Assembly: GCA_964633225.1 (NCBI GenBank)
Contig: CAZWFQ010000003.1
Span: 38,618 to 102,617 of the forward strand
Direction of reading: 5' to 3'
Origin: JAKQIM01 sp964633225
Lineage (GTDB): Bacteria; Chloroflexota; Anaerolineae; Anaerolineales; UBA4823
DNA length: 64,000 nt
The stretch's first letter is position 1; the number at the start of each line of letters is the position of its first letter. Under the pieces are notes generated by a model. It saw only the letters and a program-made list of their open reading frames with translations, was not told where the DNA came from and searched no databases. The translations under genes and the position numbers were made by a program. Below, one piece after another: positions 8,646-17,657 of the stretch.

Positions 8646-9992
8646 TCAATGCTCCAATAATCCCAACACCACCGGCAAGAGTTGCTTTTTACGGCTGACC
8701 ACGCCTGGCGCGCTAAAGGTACCATCCGGCAAGCGGGGATAAGGCAGGTCGGCCAGCATCGGCGGCGCGTTGACGGTCAACAAACGGCTGGCATTATCGA
8801 CCACATCCGTCACCATCAGCATGGCAAAGTCAAGGCCACTCTGCTGGCGCAGTTCGGTCAGCGCGCCAGAAAGGGGTTCCAAATGCTCATCCATCTGCAT
8901 CAGGTCGGTCACCTCGGCCTGGGCAATGGCAAAGTGCAAACCACCGGCTTCATAGATCTTTAAATCAGAGCTGACGATCTCGCGCGAGTCACGCGTGGCT
9001 AACCCCGCTCCAGCCTGTATGACCTGTTTGCCATAATCCTGAATGGTCTCACCTGCCAGGGGACTGTTGCGAACGAAAGCCCAACGCCCCAGGCGTTCGG
9101 CTGCCCGCCGGTCGCGGTCGGTGGTGGTGGGCGAGGTGAGGATCAACGTATCAGATAGCAAACCAGACAAAAGCATGCCAGCCAGGGCTGGTGGGGCGCT
9201 CAAGCCTGCATCCTCGATGCGCTCAGAGACCAGGGTGCTGGTGCTGCCCACGATATCCACCGTAAAGCGGATCGGCACATGGGTGGAATTATTCCCCAGA
9301 CGGTGGTGATCCAGGATCTCGACCAGCTCAGCTTCTTCAATTGCACCCAAGGCCTGACCCGGTTCGTTATGATCGACCATCACGATGCGCAAGCGCGGCG
9401 GGTTCAACACATCCCGCTGGTTGGCCACGCCCACATAAAGGCCTTTCTCGTCTACCACCAAGAAGTCATTATGTTCTTCGCGCAAGATGCGATTGATGAC
9501 ATCGCGGATGCGCAAGCCAGCCGGGAAGCGCGGCGCTTCTGTATCGCAGGCTTCGCGGCAGGGCGTATCTAAAATCTCTGCCAGGCGCATTTCTTGCCGC
9601 CGCAAGTGAGGGCCAACCAACTTACCCAGGTAATTGAACAGGCTAAGACCAGTGACCAACCCCAAAGGCACACCGTCATCGCTCACGATGGGGGCAACGC
9701 CCCCCGTGCGGCTGGCAATTCCCCAGCCTTCGCGCAGTGGGCTCTCGGGCGTGGCGGTATCCAGGCGGCGGGTGACCGCATCAAAACGCGGCGAGGCATC
9801 GGTCAACAGCAGAGGGGCGTCCAATCCCAGGCGTCTTAGAATCCAGGTAGTTTGAAGATTGGTAGCCCCGGCGCGTGCTGCGATGGCATCTGTACCGTCT
9901 CGCTCTCGCAGCAGCCAGGCATAGCCCATGGCGGCAGCCACAGAATCGGTATCGGGGTTCACATGCCCAATCACATAGGTCTGGTCAGTCAT
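8646..9992 (-). CDS. ppaC: CBS-domain family II inorganic pyrophosphatase
   Basis: The 448-residue protein has the DHH motifs of manganese-dependent family II pyrophosphatases: GHVNPDTDSVAAA near 9, MVDHNEPGQ and EILDHHRLG in the middle, and the SRKKQ signature near the C-terminus that binds pyrophosphate. Between the first and second motif there is an insert of about 150 residues that looks like a CBS pair (for example LRIRDVINRILREEHNDFLVVD), the type that is controlled by adenine nucleotides. I see no DRTGG domain. It hydrolyses PPi to phosphate. It stands in the minus-strand run directly before xdhC. Confidence 0.9.
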   Translation of the reverse strand: MTDQTYVIGHVNPDTDSVAAAMGYAWLLRERDGTDAIAARAGATNLQTTWILRRLGLDAPLLLTDASPRFDAVTRRLDTATPESPLREGWGIASRTGGVAPIVSDDGVPLGLVTGLSLFNYLGKLVGPHLRRQEMRLAEILDTPCREACDTEAPRFPAGLRIRDVINRILREEHNDFLVVDEKGLYVGVANQRDVLNPPRLRIVMVDHNEPGQALGAIEEAELVEILDHHRLGNNSTHVPIRFTVDIVGSTSTLVSERIEDAGLSAPPALAGMLLSGLLSDTLILTSPTTTDRDRRAAERLGRWAFVRNSPLAGETIQDYGKQVIQAGAGLATRDSREIVSSDLKIYEAGGLHFAIAQAEVTDLMQMDEHLEPLSGALTELRQQSGLDFAMLMVTDVVDNASRLLTVNAPPMLADLPYPRLPDGTFSAPGVVSRKKQLLPVVLGLLEH

Positions 9993-10015
9993 AGATGGCG
10001 TTTCTATCCTCTAAC

Positions 10016-12109
10016 TCAAGCCTTTTTATTCGCAGCCTGCTCACGCAGTTGTTCGACGCGGTTTAGCAGCACCTGCGCCTCACTATGTGCACCGCGCTGC
10101 TTGAACAGGTCACTAGCTTGCAAGCAAGCTGCAACCGCTTCGTTGATAGAGCCTGCGGCCTCAAACTGATCAGCCGCCATGATCAGAAAATCGGGGTCTG
10201 CGTGCTTCATCATCCAATGACCAACTGCCAGATGGTACTGCAGGCGGTAAGCGGTCGGGATCAACTCATATGCCAGGTCGCGCAGGACATCGTGCTTGAA
10301 AATGTATTCCTGCTCGCTAGAGTATTCACTGTTGGCGCGCGGGAAAGCCAGTTCTGCTTTGACCAATAAACGCAGCCCTTCTTGTACCGACTGTTCAGCC
10401 AGCACCGAGGGCACCGTCAGGTGCAGGTCGGTATGCTTCCCCACAAAAGCACGCACGGCCGATTCAATACCGCCTACCCAAAATACACGCCCCGAGACTG
10501 CCGCCAACATCGCCGCAGCTCTTGCCAGGCGCGGCAGATCAGCCAGGCGGGTCTTGAGCAAAGCAGGCAACGATTCAGGTGGCTGCGTGCGCAGTTGAGA
10601 CAGCTTCTCATACATCAATTCCTCGCCGCCTTGTTCACTGCTCTTCAAGAGCAGGCGCACGATCTCTTCCAAGAAGTATGGGTTGCCTGCCGCATACCGC
10701 ACCAGCGGGGCCAAAACATGATCCGGCAGAGAAGCCAGGTTCGGATAAGCATTCATCACCGTTTCGGCATTGGCTGGCAGCGGGTCCAACCGGATCACCC
10801 GCCCCAGGTCAGACAACTTGCAGGTTTGTGTTTGGCAGGGATGATCCAAAAATTCAGGCGCTACACCTGCCACAATCAACAAAGGCAGGCGGCTATCTGA
10901 AGAATTATTCAACAAAGACAGGACCAATTCCAGGCTGTCTGGATCTGACCATTGAAGATCATCCAACACCAGCGTGGTAGGGCGCGAGCTCGCAATCCGC
11001 TTCATCAACTCACGCGTCAACTCAAAAGCCCGCTCCAACCGGCCCTGTGGATTTTGGGCAAAGGAGGCCAAGTAGGGGCTGCCCTGCCAGGCAAGGCCCA
11101 CCAGGCTGCCTACCAGGTGCGCCGCCTCCAAGAGCGGCACCGGGCCCAACGTCCGCCCCCAGGCGCGCTGGAATTCACGCAAAAACTTCTCATTGGTTAC
11201 CGCCGGGCTTTCATCAGGCCGCAAGCCAAAACGGTTGTACCAGACCAATTTCCACATGTGAAAGGGCACCCGGGCCGTTTGAGCCAGGGCGCGTGCCGAT
11301 AACAAGTAGAAAGAGTTGTTATTGCTCTCCAAGAGGCCAGAAAACTCCATCAGCAAGCGTGATTTTCCAATCCCTGGCTCACCGCTCACCAGGATCAAAG
11401 CCGGCTTGCCCGAGCGCACCACCTCCTGGTATTGTTCGTTCAGTTGGCTCAACACCTCAGACCGGCTGGTCATGCGGGTCGGCAGGTTATCCAGGGTGCC
11501 GTAACGTGCCCGGCCTGAAGTAGCTTGCGTATCAATGACCTCATAAGGCTCGACCGGCTTTGGGAAACCCTTCAATTGGATCTGCGGAAGTTTGCGCACC
11601 TGGAAGGCTCCACGTACAGCCTGGTTGGTGGCATCTCCGATCAAGATCGTCTCTGCCTCAGCCGCGTCTGCCAGGCGAAAGGCCAGGTTGACCACTTCGC
11701 CCATGACCGTGTATTCTTTCTGCGAGCCAACATAACCGGCATAAACTTGTCCGGTGTACATTCCAATACGTAGTTGAAGCGCCAGCCCTTGTTTCTCGGC
11801 AAATTTGACATACCCAGCAACAGTTTTTTGGATCTCCAGGGCCGCTCTCACAGCGCGCTCAGCGTCATTTTCGCCCAGGGCCGGCACACCCCACACCGCC
11901 ATCAGCATGTCACTCATGTGCTTGCAGATGTACCCGCCATGCCGCGCAACCACTGCTTCCAACCGGGGCCAGGCTTCACGTACCACCTCTCGCAAGGTGT
12001 CCAATTCCACCCGCTCGACCAAAGCATTCAAACCCTGGACGGACACAAACATCACCGTCACCAGGCGACGCTCTTCAGGATAACGATCAGATTCTTGAGC
12101 AGAAGTCAT
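10016..12109 (-). CDS. Class III cyclase-like domain fused to signalling ATPase
   Basis: The protein of about 697 residues starts with a class III nucleotide cyclase domain (about 12-190) followed by a STAND-type ATPase with Walker A GEPGIGKS and Walker B LVLDDLQWSD, then a helical C-terminal part. In the cyclase domain the usual FADI motif reads FVSV, so the first metal-binding Asp is lost, while the second Asp (HMSD), the lysine before it and the VNLAFR transition-state pair are kept. Alone it is probably inactive or regulatory. ATG at 12109 is preferred to TTG three bases upstream. It lies between the hydroxylase and pyrophosphatase genes. Confidence 0.85.
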   Translation of the reverse strand: MTSAQESDRYPEERRLVTVMFVSVQGLNALVERVELDTLREVVREAWPRLEAVVARHGGYICKHMSDMLMAVWGVPALGENDAERAVRAALEIQKTVAGYVKFAEKQGLALQLRIGMYTGQVYAGYVGSQKEYTVMGEVVNLAFRLADAAEAETILIGDATNQAVRGAFQVRKLPQIQLKGFPKPVEPYEVIDTQATSGRARYGTLDNLPTRMTSRSEVLSQLNEQYQEVVRSGKPALILVSGEPGIGKSRLLMEFSGLLESNNNSFYLLSARALAQTARVPFHMWKLVWYNRFGLRPDESPAVTNEKFLREFQRAWGRTLGPVPLLEAAHLVGSLVGLAWQGSPYLASFAQNPQGRLERAFELTRELMKRIASSRPTTLVLDDLQWSDPDSLELVLSLLNNSSDSRLPLLIVAGVAPEFLDHPCQTQTCKLSDLGRVIRLDPLPANAETVMNAYPNLASLPDHVLAPLVRYAAGNPYFLEEIVRLLLKSSEQGGEELMYEKLSQLRTQPPESLPALLKTRLADLPRLARAAAMLAAVSGRVFWVGGIESAVRAFVGKHTDLHLTVPSVLAEQSVQEGLRLLVKAELAFPRANSEYSSEQEYIFKHDVLRDLAYELIPTAYRLQYHLAVGHWMMKHADPDFLIMAADQFEAAGSINEAVAACLQASDLFKQRGAHSEAQVLLNRVEQLREQAANKKA

Positions 12110-12148
12110 CAATTCTTACAATCCCTCGTTGTGAGCTGGATAAACCAG

Positions 12149-15100
12149 TTAGGATGTAGCCGTACCCGCAGGCCGCATGAACGCCCGCCACACCTTTTCG
12201 GGCGTAACTGGGTTCTCATTGATCTGCACACCGCGGCCGTCGGGTGCATATAGGCTGGCGTCTAACACTGCATTGCCAACTGCCGGAGCCACCCCATCCA
12301 TCGGAATCTCTGCCACAGCCTTCACACCAAATGGGTGCGATGGCTCGTAGGTCTCCACAAAAATCGTCTCCAGCTCTGGCATTTCATGGGCCAGGAAAAT
12401 ATGATAATCGCGCAGATCACGCTCGCGCGGTTGGCCCTTCTCATCATACACCATTTCTTCACAAACTGCATAGCCCAGAGCCTGGGTCATCCCGCCCTCA
12501 ATCTGGCCAGAGGCCGTCAGCGGGTTGACGATGACGCCCGAATCGACTGCCATCACCAGCTTGTCCACCTTCACCTGGCCCGTCTCAATATCCAGGGTTA
12601 CCTCGGCAAATTGGGCAGCAAAGGGCGGCGGCGATACCGGCGACATATAAGAGGCCACCGCCATGATCTGTTCCTGGTTCTCATGGTGCAGGGCATTGTG
12701 AGCCACTTCTGCCAGGGTCACAAATTCACCGTTGGGCGCAGACGCCCGCCCATCTGACAAGGATATCATCGCAGCAGACAGTGCTTGTGCGCCCGATGCT
12801 TTCAGACGCTCGTTGAGCATATTTGCGGCCCGCTGGCGGATCTGCTCAGCCGCCTTCTCGGCAGCACGTGTCACTGCGCCGCCAGAGATGTACGTGGTGC
12901 TTGATGCGTAAGCGCCTTTATCAAAGGGAGTGAAATCGGTATCTGAAGAGTATACAACCACATCTTCCACCCGCACGCCCAGCACCTCTGCTGCCATCTG
13001 CGCCAGAACGGTATCCGAACCGGTCCCCAGGTCGGTGGCTCCAATGAGCAAATTGAAAGAGCCATCATCATTCATTTTGATGCTGGCAGCCCCCATATCC
13101 AGGTATGGAATAGCCGTGCCCTGCATCACCATCGCCACGCCCACCCCTTTACGCAGGTGAGGCTTGCCTGGCACATCATGCCAGGCCGCCTGGCCATATT
13201 TTTGATCCCAGCCAATGGCAGCCTTGCCCTGGCGCACACATTCTTCCAACCCGCAAGTCTGGATAGTCTCAGGGCGTGGTTCACGCCCCTCGCTCCAGGC
13301 TGTGCTGAAGGGATGCAGCTCACCAGCGCGCAAGGCATTCTTAAGCCGGAACTCCAATGGATCGAAACCCATGGCGCGGGCAATCTTCTCCATATGGCGC
13401 TCCAGCGGCCAATAACCCTGCGGAACGCCATAACCCCGGTAAGCACCGGCTGGCGGATGGTTGGTGTACACCACGTCGGCATAGAAACGGATGTTGGGGT
13501 TCTCGCGGTACGGGCCATCTCCCACATATAAAGCCATGGCCTTGTGCCCTGTGTTGCCGGTCACCGTCAGCGCGTGGCAGCCATAAGCACCCGTATCGCT
13601 CAAGGCTTCCATAGAATTAGCTGTAATAGTTCCATCCAGCTTAACGCCGGTCTTCATGCGCACGCGCATGGGGTGGCGTGAGCGCGCAGCAATGAACTCT
13701 TCTTCACGGCTGTATTCATAAATCACGGGGCGGCCCGTGGCAATCGTCAGGTGAGCAGCTACATCCTCAATCAAGATCTCTTGCTTGCCGCCAAAGCCGC
13801 CGCCAATGCGCGGCTTGATCACCCGGATGCGCTTGACCGGCAGCTTCAACACTGGCGCCAGCACCCGCCGGATGTGGAAAGGCACCTGGGTGCTGGTACG
13901 GATCACCAGGCGGTCATCCTCGTCCCAATAGGTCACCGTTACGTGCGGCTCGATATGGGCTTGCTGCACTTTGGGCACCTCGTACTCAGCCTCAAAAATA
14001 CGGTCAGCATCAGCAAAGCCTTTTTCCACATCACCAATATCAATGCGGATCTCCGCCGCCAGGTTTCGGGCGGGGTCTGAGTCGGCAAAATTGACAAATT
14101 CGGGTTCGTCGTGCAAGCGCGGCGCAGCAGGCTGCATGGCCTGGGCTGGGTCGAGCAAAGTGGGTAACAGCTCGTATTCTACATCGATCAACTTTAAGGC
14201 TTGCTCAGCGATTTCTTCTGTCTCAGCCGCCACAAAGGCCACCCGATCACCCACAAAACGCACCTTATGATCCAATGAGAAAGCATCCAACGGGCCGGGG
14301 ATGGGATCTGACTGCCCGGCGGTGGAGTAGATCACACGCGGGATGTCTTGCCAGGTCAATACTGCCGCCACCCCCGGCAGGGCACGCGCCCGGCTGGCAT
14401 CAATGCGCCGGATGTTGGCATGTGCATGCGGGCTGTGCAGTACCTTGGCGTATAACATACCGCGTAGTTCCATGTCAGCGGCAAAAGCAGGCTTACCTTG
14501 CGCCAGCTTGACGGCATCCACCTTAATTTCTGATTTACCTACCCGTTGGAGGGCTACCGGCTGCGGTGTAACCACTACCCTAGACCTGGGACGCGCCTGC
14601 ACGGCAGGTGAAGCCGGATCAGCCGGGCGGTCAGGCTCTTCGATCACATCGCCAGGCCCTTGGGCAGAGCCCCAGAAACCCGTGCCACTGACCGGAATCC
14701 CGCCTTCAGAAGTCAGGCTCGCGGAGAACTTCCCCCCCAGCACCGCCGCCGCGTGCAGCACTGCCTGGACCGGTTTCACATAGCCGGTGCAGCGGCACAA
14801 TACACCTGAGAGCGCCTGGCGTACTTCCTCTTCAGATGGATCAGGGTTACGATCTAGCAACGCCTTGGCCGCCAGCAGTTGCGCCGGGGTACAGTAGCCG
14901 CATTGGATGGCGCCGCTCTCGATAAAAGCCTGCTGTAGCACATGCAGGCCATCGGTAATCTTCCAGCCCTGCTGGGGGTGCTCTCCCAATGACTCAATGG
15001 TCTGGATCAAATGACCTTCAGCTTGCGCTGCCAACAGCAAGCACGAATTAACCGGCTTGCCATCCAGCAGCACCGCACAAGCGCCGCATTCACCATGGTC

Positions 15101-15214
15101 GCAACCGTGCTTTGCGCCGTAATAACCCAGGCCGCGCAAGACCTTCAACAGGCTGTCGCCTGCCGCAACCGATACTTCTTGTAGGGTGCCGTTAATGCTC
15201 AGCGAAATCTTCAT
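12149..15214 (-). CDS. Molybdenum hydroxylase, fused 2Fe-2S and molybdopterin subunits
   Basis: The product (1021 residues) has an N-terminal 2Fe-2S region (CDHGECGACAVL, QCGYCTPAQ, CRCTGYVK), a Pro/Arg-rich linker near 165-230, and a full molybdopterin-binding subunit with IGGGFGGKQE and, near the C-terminus, VKAVAEIPM, which should hold the catalytic Glu. The loop AYRGYGVPQG differs from the AYxCSFR loop of form I CO dehydrogenase, so it is a hydroxylase of N-heterocycles or aldehydes rather than CODH. The ATG at 15214 has GGAG 6 nt upstream and opens exactly at the 2Fe-2S fold. A FAD subunit for it is encoded upstream at 16889. Confidence 0.9.
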   Translation of the reverse strand: MKISLSINGTLQEVSVAAGDSLLKVLRGLGYYGAKHGCDHGECGACAVLLDGKPVNSCLLLAAQAEGHLIQTIESLGEHPQQGWKITDGLHVLQQAFIESGAIQCGYCTPAQLLAAKALLDRNPDPSEEEVRQALSGVLCRCTGYVKPVQAVLHAAAVLGGKFSASLTSEGGIPVSGTGFWGSAQGPGDVIEEPDRPADPASPAVQARPRSRVVVTPQPVALQRVGKSEIKVDAVKLAQGKPAFAADMELRGMLYAKVLHSPHAHANIRRIDASRARALPGVAAVLTWQDIPRVIYSTAGQSDPIPGPLDAFSLDHKVRFVGDRVAFVAAETEEIAEQALKLIDVEYELLPTLLDPAQAMQPAAPRLHDEPEFVNFADSDPARNLAAEIRIDIGDVEKGFADADRIFEAEYEVPKVQQAHIEPHVTVTYWDEDDRLVIRTSTQVPFHIRRVLAPVLKLPVKRIRVIKPRIGGGFGGKQEILIEDVAAHLTIATGRPVIYEYSREEEFIAARSRHPMRVRMKTGVKLDGTITANSMEALSDTGAYGCHALTVTGNTGHKAMALYVGDGPYRENPNIRFYADVVYTNHPPAGAYRGYGVPQGYWPLERHMEKIARAMGFDPLEFRLKNALRAGELHPFSTAWSEGREPRPETIQTCGLEECVRQGKAAIGWDQKYGQAAWHDVPGKPHLRKGVGVAMVMQGTAIPYLDMGAASIKMNDDGSFNLLIGATDLGTGSDTVLAQMAAEVLGVRVEDVVVYSSDTDFTPFDKGAYASSTTYISGGAVTRAAEKAAEQIRQRAANMLNERLKASGAQALSAAMISLSDGRASAPNGEFVTLAEVAHNALHHENQEQIMAVASYMSPVSPPPFAAQFAEVTLDIETGQVKVDKLVMAVDSGVIVNPLTASGQIEGGMTQALGYAVCEEMVYDEKGQPRERDLRDYHIFLAHEMPELETIFVETYEPSHPFGVKAVAEIPMDGVAPAVGNAVLDASLYAPDGRGVQINENPVTPEKVWRAFMRPAGTATS

Positions 15215-15244
15215 CTTTACTCCGTCGTTGAACGATTCCAATCG

Positions 15245-16870
15245 TTACGCTGCGTCTTTCGGTTTCAATATCATTGCCAACAATGCCGATATCCCTGCCA
15301 AGAGAATCCCCAAAACCGAGACGATCAATCCCTGGATCAAGGAAATGAATGACAGGAACGTGCTGTTAAATTCCGGCAGGGTCCACCCCACCACTGGGCC
15401 GTTGAGCACAAAACTGACCGCCACTGGCAGCGCCAGCAAGAAGATCACGGCAAATGTCAATCCCAGGGATGTTTCAGCGGCAATGCGGGCACTGCCACGC
15501 AAGGCCCTTAGCCCCAGCATCACCACCAGCCAACTCGCGATCAGGGCAATTGCCGCCGTCACCGCACTGTACATGATCAGGTCAGTTGGGCTGATAACAG
15601 AACTGAGCGTATAGGTGCGCCCGCTTAAAACCGCATATCGCAGGTTGAAAATAACCAGGTACAACACCGCCCCGCCCAGCAGCCAGGCTACAATCCGGCT
15701 GCGCTTCCAAACCAGGATAGCCACCGGGATCAGCATGACCACCAGTGCCAACAGCAAGCGCGGCAGACGCTCGCCTGCCAGCCGGGCAGCCCGCGCCTCG
15801 GGAATGGTTTGCCCATCTGCCTCTCCAATGGCCCGGACGTAAGTATCCGTCAACAGTTGTTTTTGAGCCGCATCAGCGCTTTGGATGGCAGCTAACTGCT
15901 CAGCCGAAAGCAGCAGCATATCGGTGAGCGCCTGCCCCTGGGTGGCAGCCGGCAGGTTCAACCCCAATAACACGCTCAGCGTGGGGGCCACATCCACCAT
16001 GTACACATCCTCATACTGACCAGGTTTTACGCCTGCCCCTACCAGCACAAAAGGTTCCAACAAGGCCACGGCGTCTTGCCCGCCGTGTCCGCCCCGGTCA
16101 ATATGACCGTGATCGCTGACCACCAGCAAGGTATCCTGGCTAAAATCCAGCCTGGCTGCAATCTCTCGCAAGTGATCATCACAGCGGCGAGCGGCCTCGT
16201 CCCAACGCACATCAATTGGCCCGCCCTCATGGTGCCCGGCATAATCCACCTGGTCTAAATGGATCAGCACCAATTGGTAATCTCTGGTTTCAAGCCAGGG
16301 TAAGGCCGCATCAACAACCTGGCGGTCAGCCTCCTGGTCTTCGCCGGGCGTGTAAAAGCTAGCCTGCACCGCCGACTGAGGGGCTAACTTCTCGAACCAA
16401 TAATAACCCGAGATGGCCGTTTGCAGCCCGACACGCTCTGCTGCGGCGAACAGGTTGTCTTGGGTCCAGGTAGGGATGGCTTCGTAATCCAGGTTCACTG
16501 CTGGCCCATCGCTGATATCAGGCCAGGCGCCCGTAAAGAGCACCGAATAACCCGTCTCAGAATACGAGGGGGGTTGACTGTGCATGGTGGCCCAGGCCCC
16601 CTGCTGGCGCAGTTCATTCAGATAGGGGGTCACTTCTGCATCCAGCGAAGTATCCAGGCGTAAGCCGTCGATCAACACAAATACCACCCGCTGGGTCAGA
16701 GGCTGGCCCAAGGGCTGGGCAGGCTGAGGCGGGGTCTCGCTCAAGGGCGAGCGATATACATACAACGAATCAATCAAACTGGTGGCGCCGAAGTACCCCG
16801 CGGCCGCCAGGATCAAACACCCTAAGATACCTAGGTAAATCCAACGATACTTCATTCGAGTTTGCTCCAT
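15245..16870 (-). CDS. Membrane-bound alkaline-phosphatase-fold phosphodiesterase
   Basis: The protein of about 541 residues has one N-terminal membrane anchor, a type I phosphodiesterase/nucleotide pyrophosphatase domain and three or four hydrophobic helices after residue 370. The metal and catalytic motifs are visible: VLIDGLRLDTS, SETGYSVLFTG (probable nucleophile), HLDQVDYAGHHEGG and VVSDHGHIDRGGHGG. Such enzymes cleave phosphate mono- or diesters outside the cytoplasm; the substrate is not known. ATG at 16870 is chosen; a second ATG at 16855 has GGAG 8 nt upstream and is also possible. The gene is wedged between the FAD and molybdopterin subunits of one enzyme, which is unusual. Confidence 0.82.
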   Translation of the reverse strand: MEQTRMKYRWIYLGILGCLILAAAGYFGATSLIDSLYVYRSPLSETPPQPAQPLGQPLTQRVVFVLIDGLRLDTSLDAEVTPYLNELRQQGAWATMHSQPPSYSETGYSVLFTGAWPDISDGPAVNLDYEAIPTWTQDNLFAAAERVGLQTAISGYYWFEKLAPQSAVQASFYTPGEDQEADRQVVDAALPWLETRDYQLVLIHLDQVDYAGHHEGGPIDVRWDEAARRCDDHLREIAARLDFSQDTLLVVSDHGHIDRGGHGGQDAVALLEPFVLVGAGVKPGQYEDVYMVDVAPTLSVLLGLNLPAATQGQALTDMLLLSAEQLAAIQSADAAQKQLLTDTYVRAIGEADGQTIPEARAARLAGERLPRLLLALVVMLIPVAILVWKRSRIVAWLLGGAVLYLVIFNLRYAVLSGRTYTLSSVISPTDLIMYSAVTAAIALIASWLVVMLGLRALRGSARIAAETSLGLTFAVIFLLALPVAVSFVLNGPVVGWTLPEFNSTFLSFISLIQGLIVSVLGILLAGISALLAMILKPKDAA

Positions 16871-16888
16871 CAAAACCTGATCACTGCC

Positions 16889-17650
16889 TCATTCCAGGCA
16901 GCGTTTTGCCAGGGTTGCAGCCATTGCACAGCGGTATTCGGCACTGGCCCATTGATCATCTGCCTGGCTGTAAGCATTGTGTGCTGCAGCCTCCACCCCT
17001 CCGGGCTCAGGTCCATCCATCGCCAAGAGCGGGGCAGTGCCCCATCCACCCAACGCCAGGCGTGTACGGCCTGCCGGCCATTGCGCCAGTGCCGCGCAAA
17101 CAATTGGCCGGTCAGCAGGCGTGCGCGCCACAGATTGATATGAAAGCTTGACCGTAGTAGCCGCCAGCACGATTTCCGTGATCAATCCGCGGCTCGGTCC
17201 GGCCTGCCGCATGGGCAGCCAACTACCGAGGCCAATCTTCTCACTGCCGCCCACTTTCCGGATGGTCAGGGAAGCATCCAAAGCCAACATGACCGTTGTG
17301 AGTGGAGAGCGGCCGTCTGCAGATGCCAGGGTTCCCGCCAGGGTGGCAGCCTGGCGCAAGTTGTGCGTCACTTCCAGCCGGATCGCCTCATAGAATATAT
17401 CCGGTAAGCCCGGATGATCCAGCAAGTTCTGCAAAGTGACCGTTGCGCCCAGGTGCAGGTTATTTCCGCGCACTTCAATCTTGTTCAGGTCCAGGGCCTG
17501 CAGATCAATTACAGCCACCGCTCGAGACTCTGCCTGGGCCCAGCGGTTAAGCACCGTCCCGCCGCCCAGGGGCAGGGTCAATGGCTCTGACCGTTTTATC
17601 AACCGCAGAGCTTCATCAATTGTTTTTGGACGTTGGTATTCAACGATCAT
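16889..17650 (-). CDS. FAD-binding subunit of a molybdenum hydroxylase (CoxM-like)
   Basis: The 253-residue protein starts MIVEYQRPKTIDEALRL, the normal opening of CoxM/XdhB-type FAD subunits, and has LPLGGGTVLN near 26 and AATLAGTLASADGRSP near 100 for FAD binding. It would pass electrons from 2Fe-2S clusters to NAD or another acceptor. The ATG at 17650 has AAGGAG 8 nt upstream, which lies over the stop of the response-regulator gene. It is the likely partner of the hydroxylase at 12149, although a phosphatase gene lies between them. Confidence 0.85.
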   Translation of the reverse strand: MIVEYQRPKTIDEALRLIKRSEPLTLPLGGGTVLNRWAQAESRAVAVIDLQALDLNKIEVRGNNLHLGATVTLQNLLDHPGLPDIFYEAIRLEVTHNLRQAATLAGTLASADGRSPLTTVMLALDASLTIRKVGGSEKIGLGSWLPMRQAGPSRGLITEIVLAATTVKLSYQSVARTPADRPIVCAALAQWPAGRTRLALGGWGTAPLLAMDGPEPGGVEAAAHNAYSQADDQWASAEYRCAMAATLAKRCLE

Positions 17651-17657
17651 TCCAAAT

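Noticed and set aside
10016..12109. Fully active adenylate cyclase
   Set aside because: The first metal-binding Asp of the cyclase motif is replaced (FVSV for FADI), so activity alone is unlikely.
12149..15214. CO dehydrogenase (form I) catalytic subunit
   Set aside because: The active-site loop reads AYRGYG, not AYxCSFR, and the subunit is fused to its 2Fe-2S domain, so a general molybdenum hydroxylase is the safer call. The same holds for the gene at 29205 (AFRGFG).
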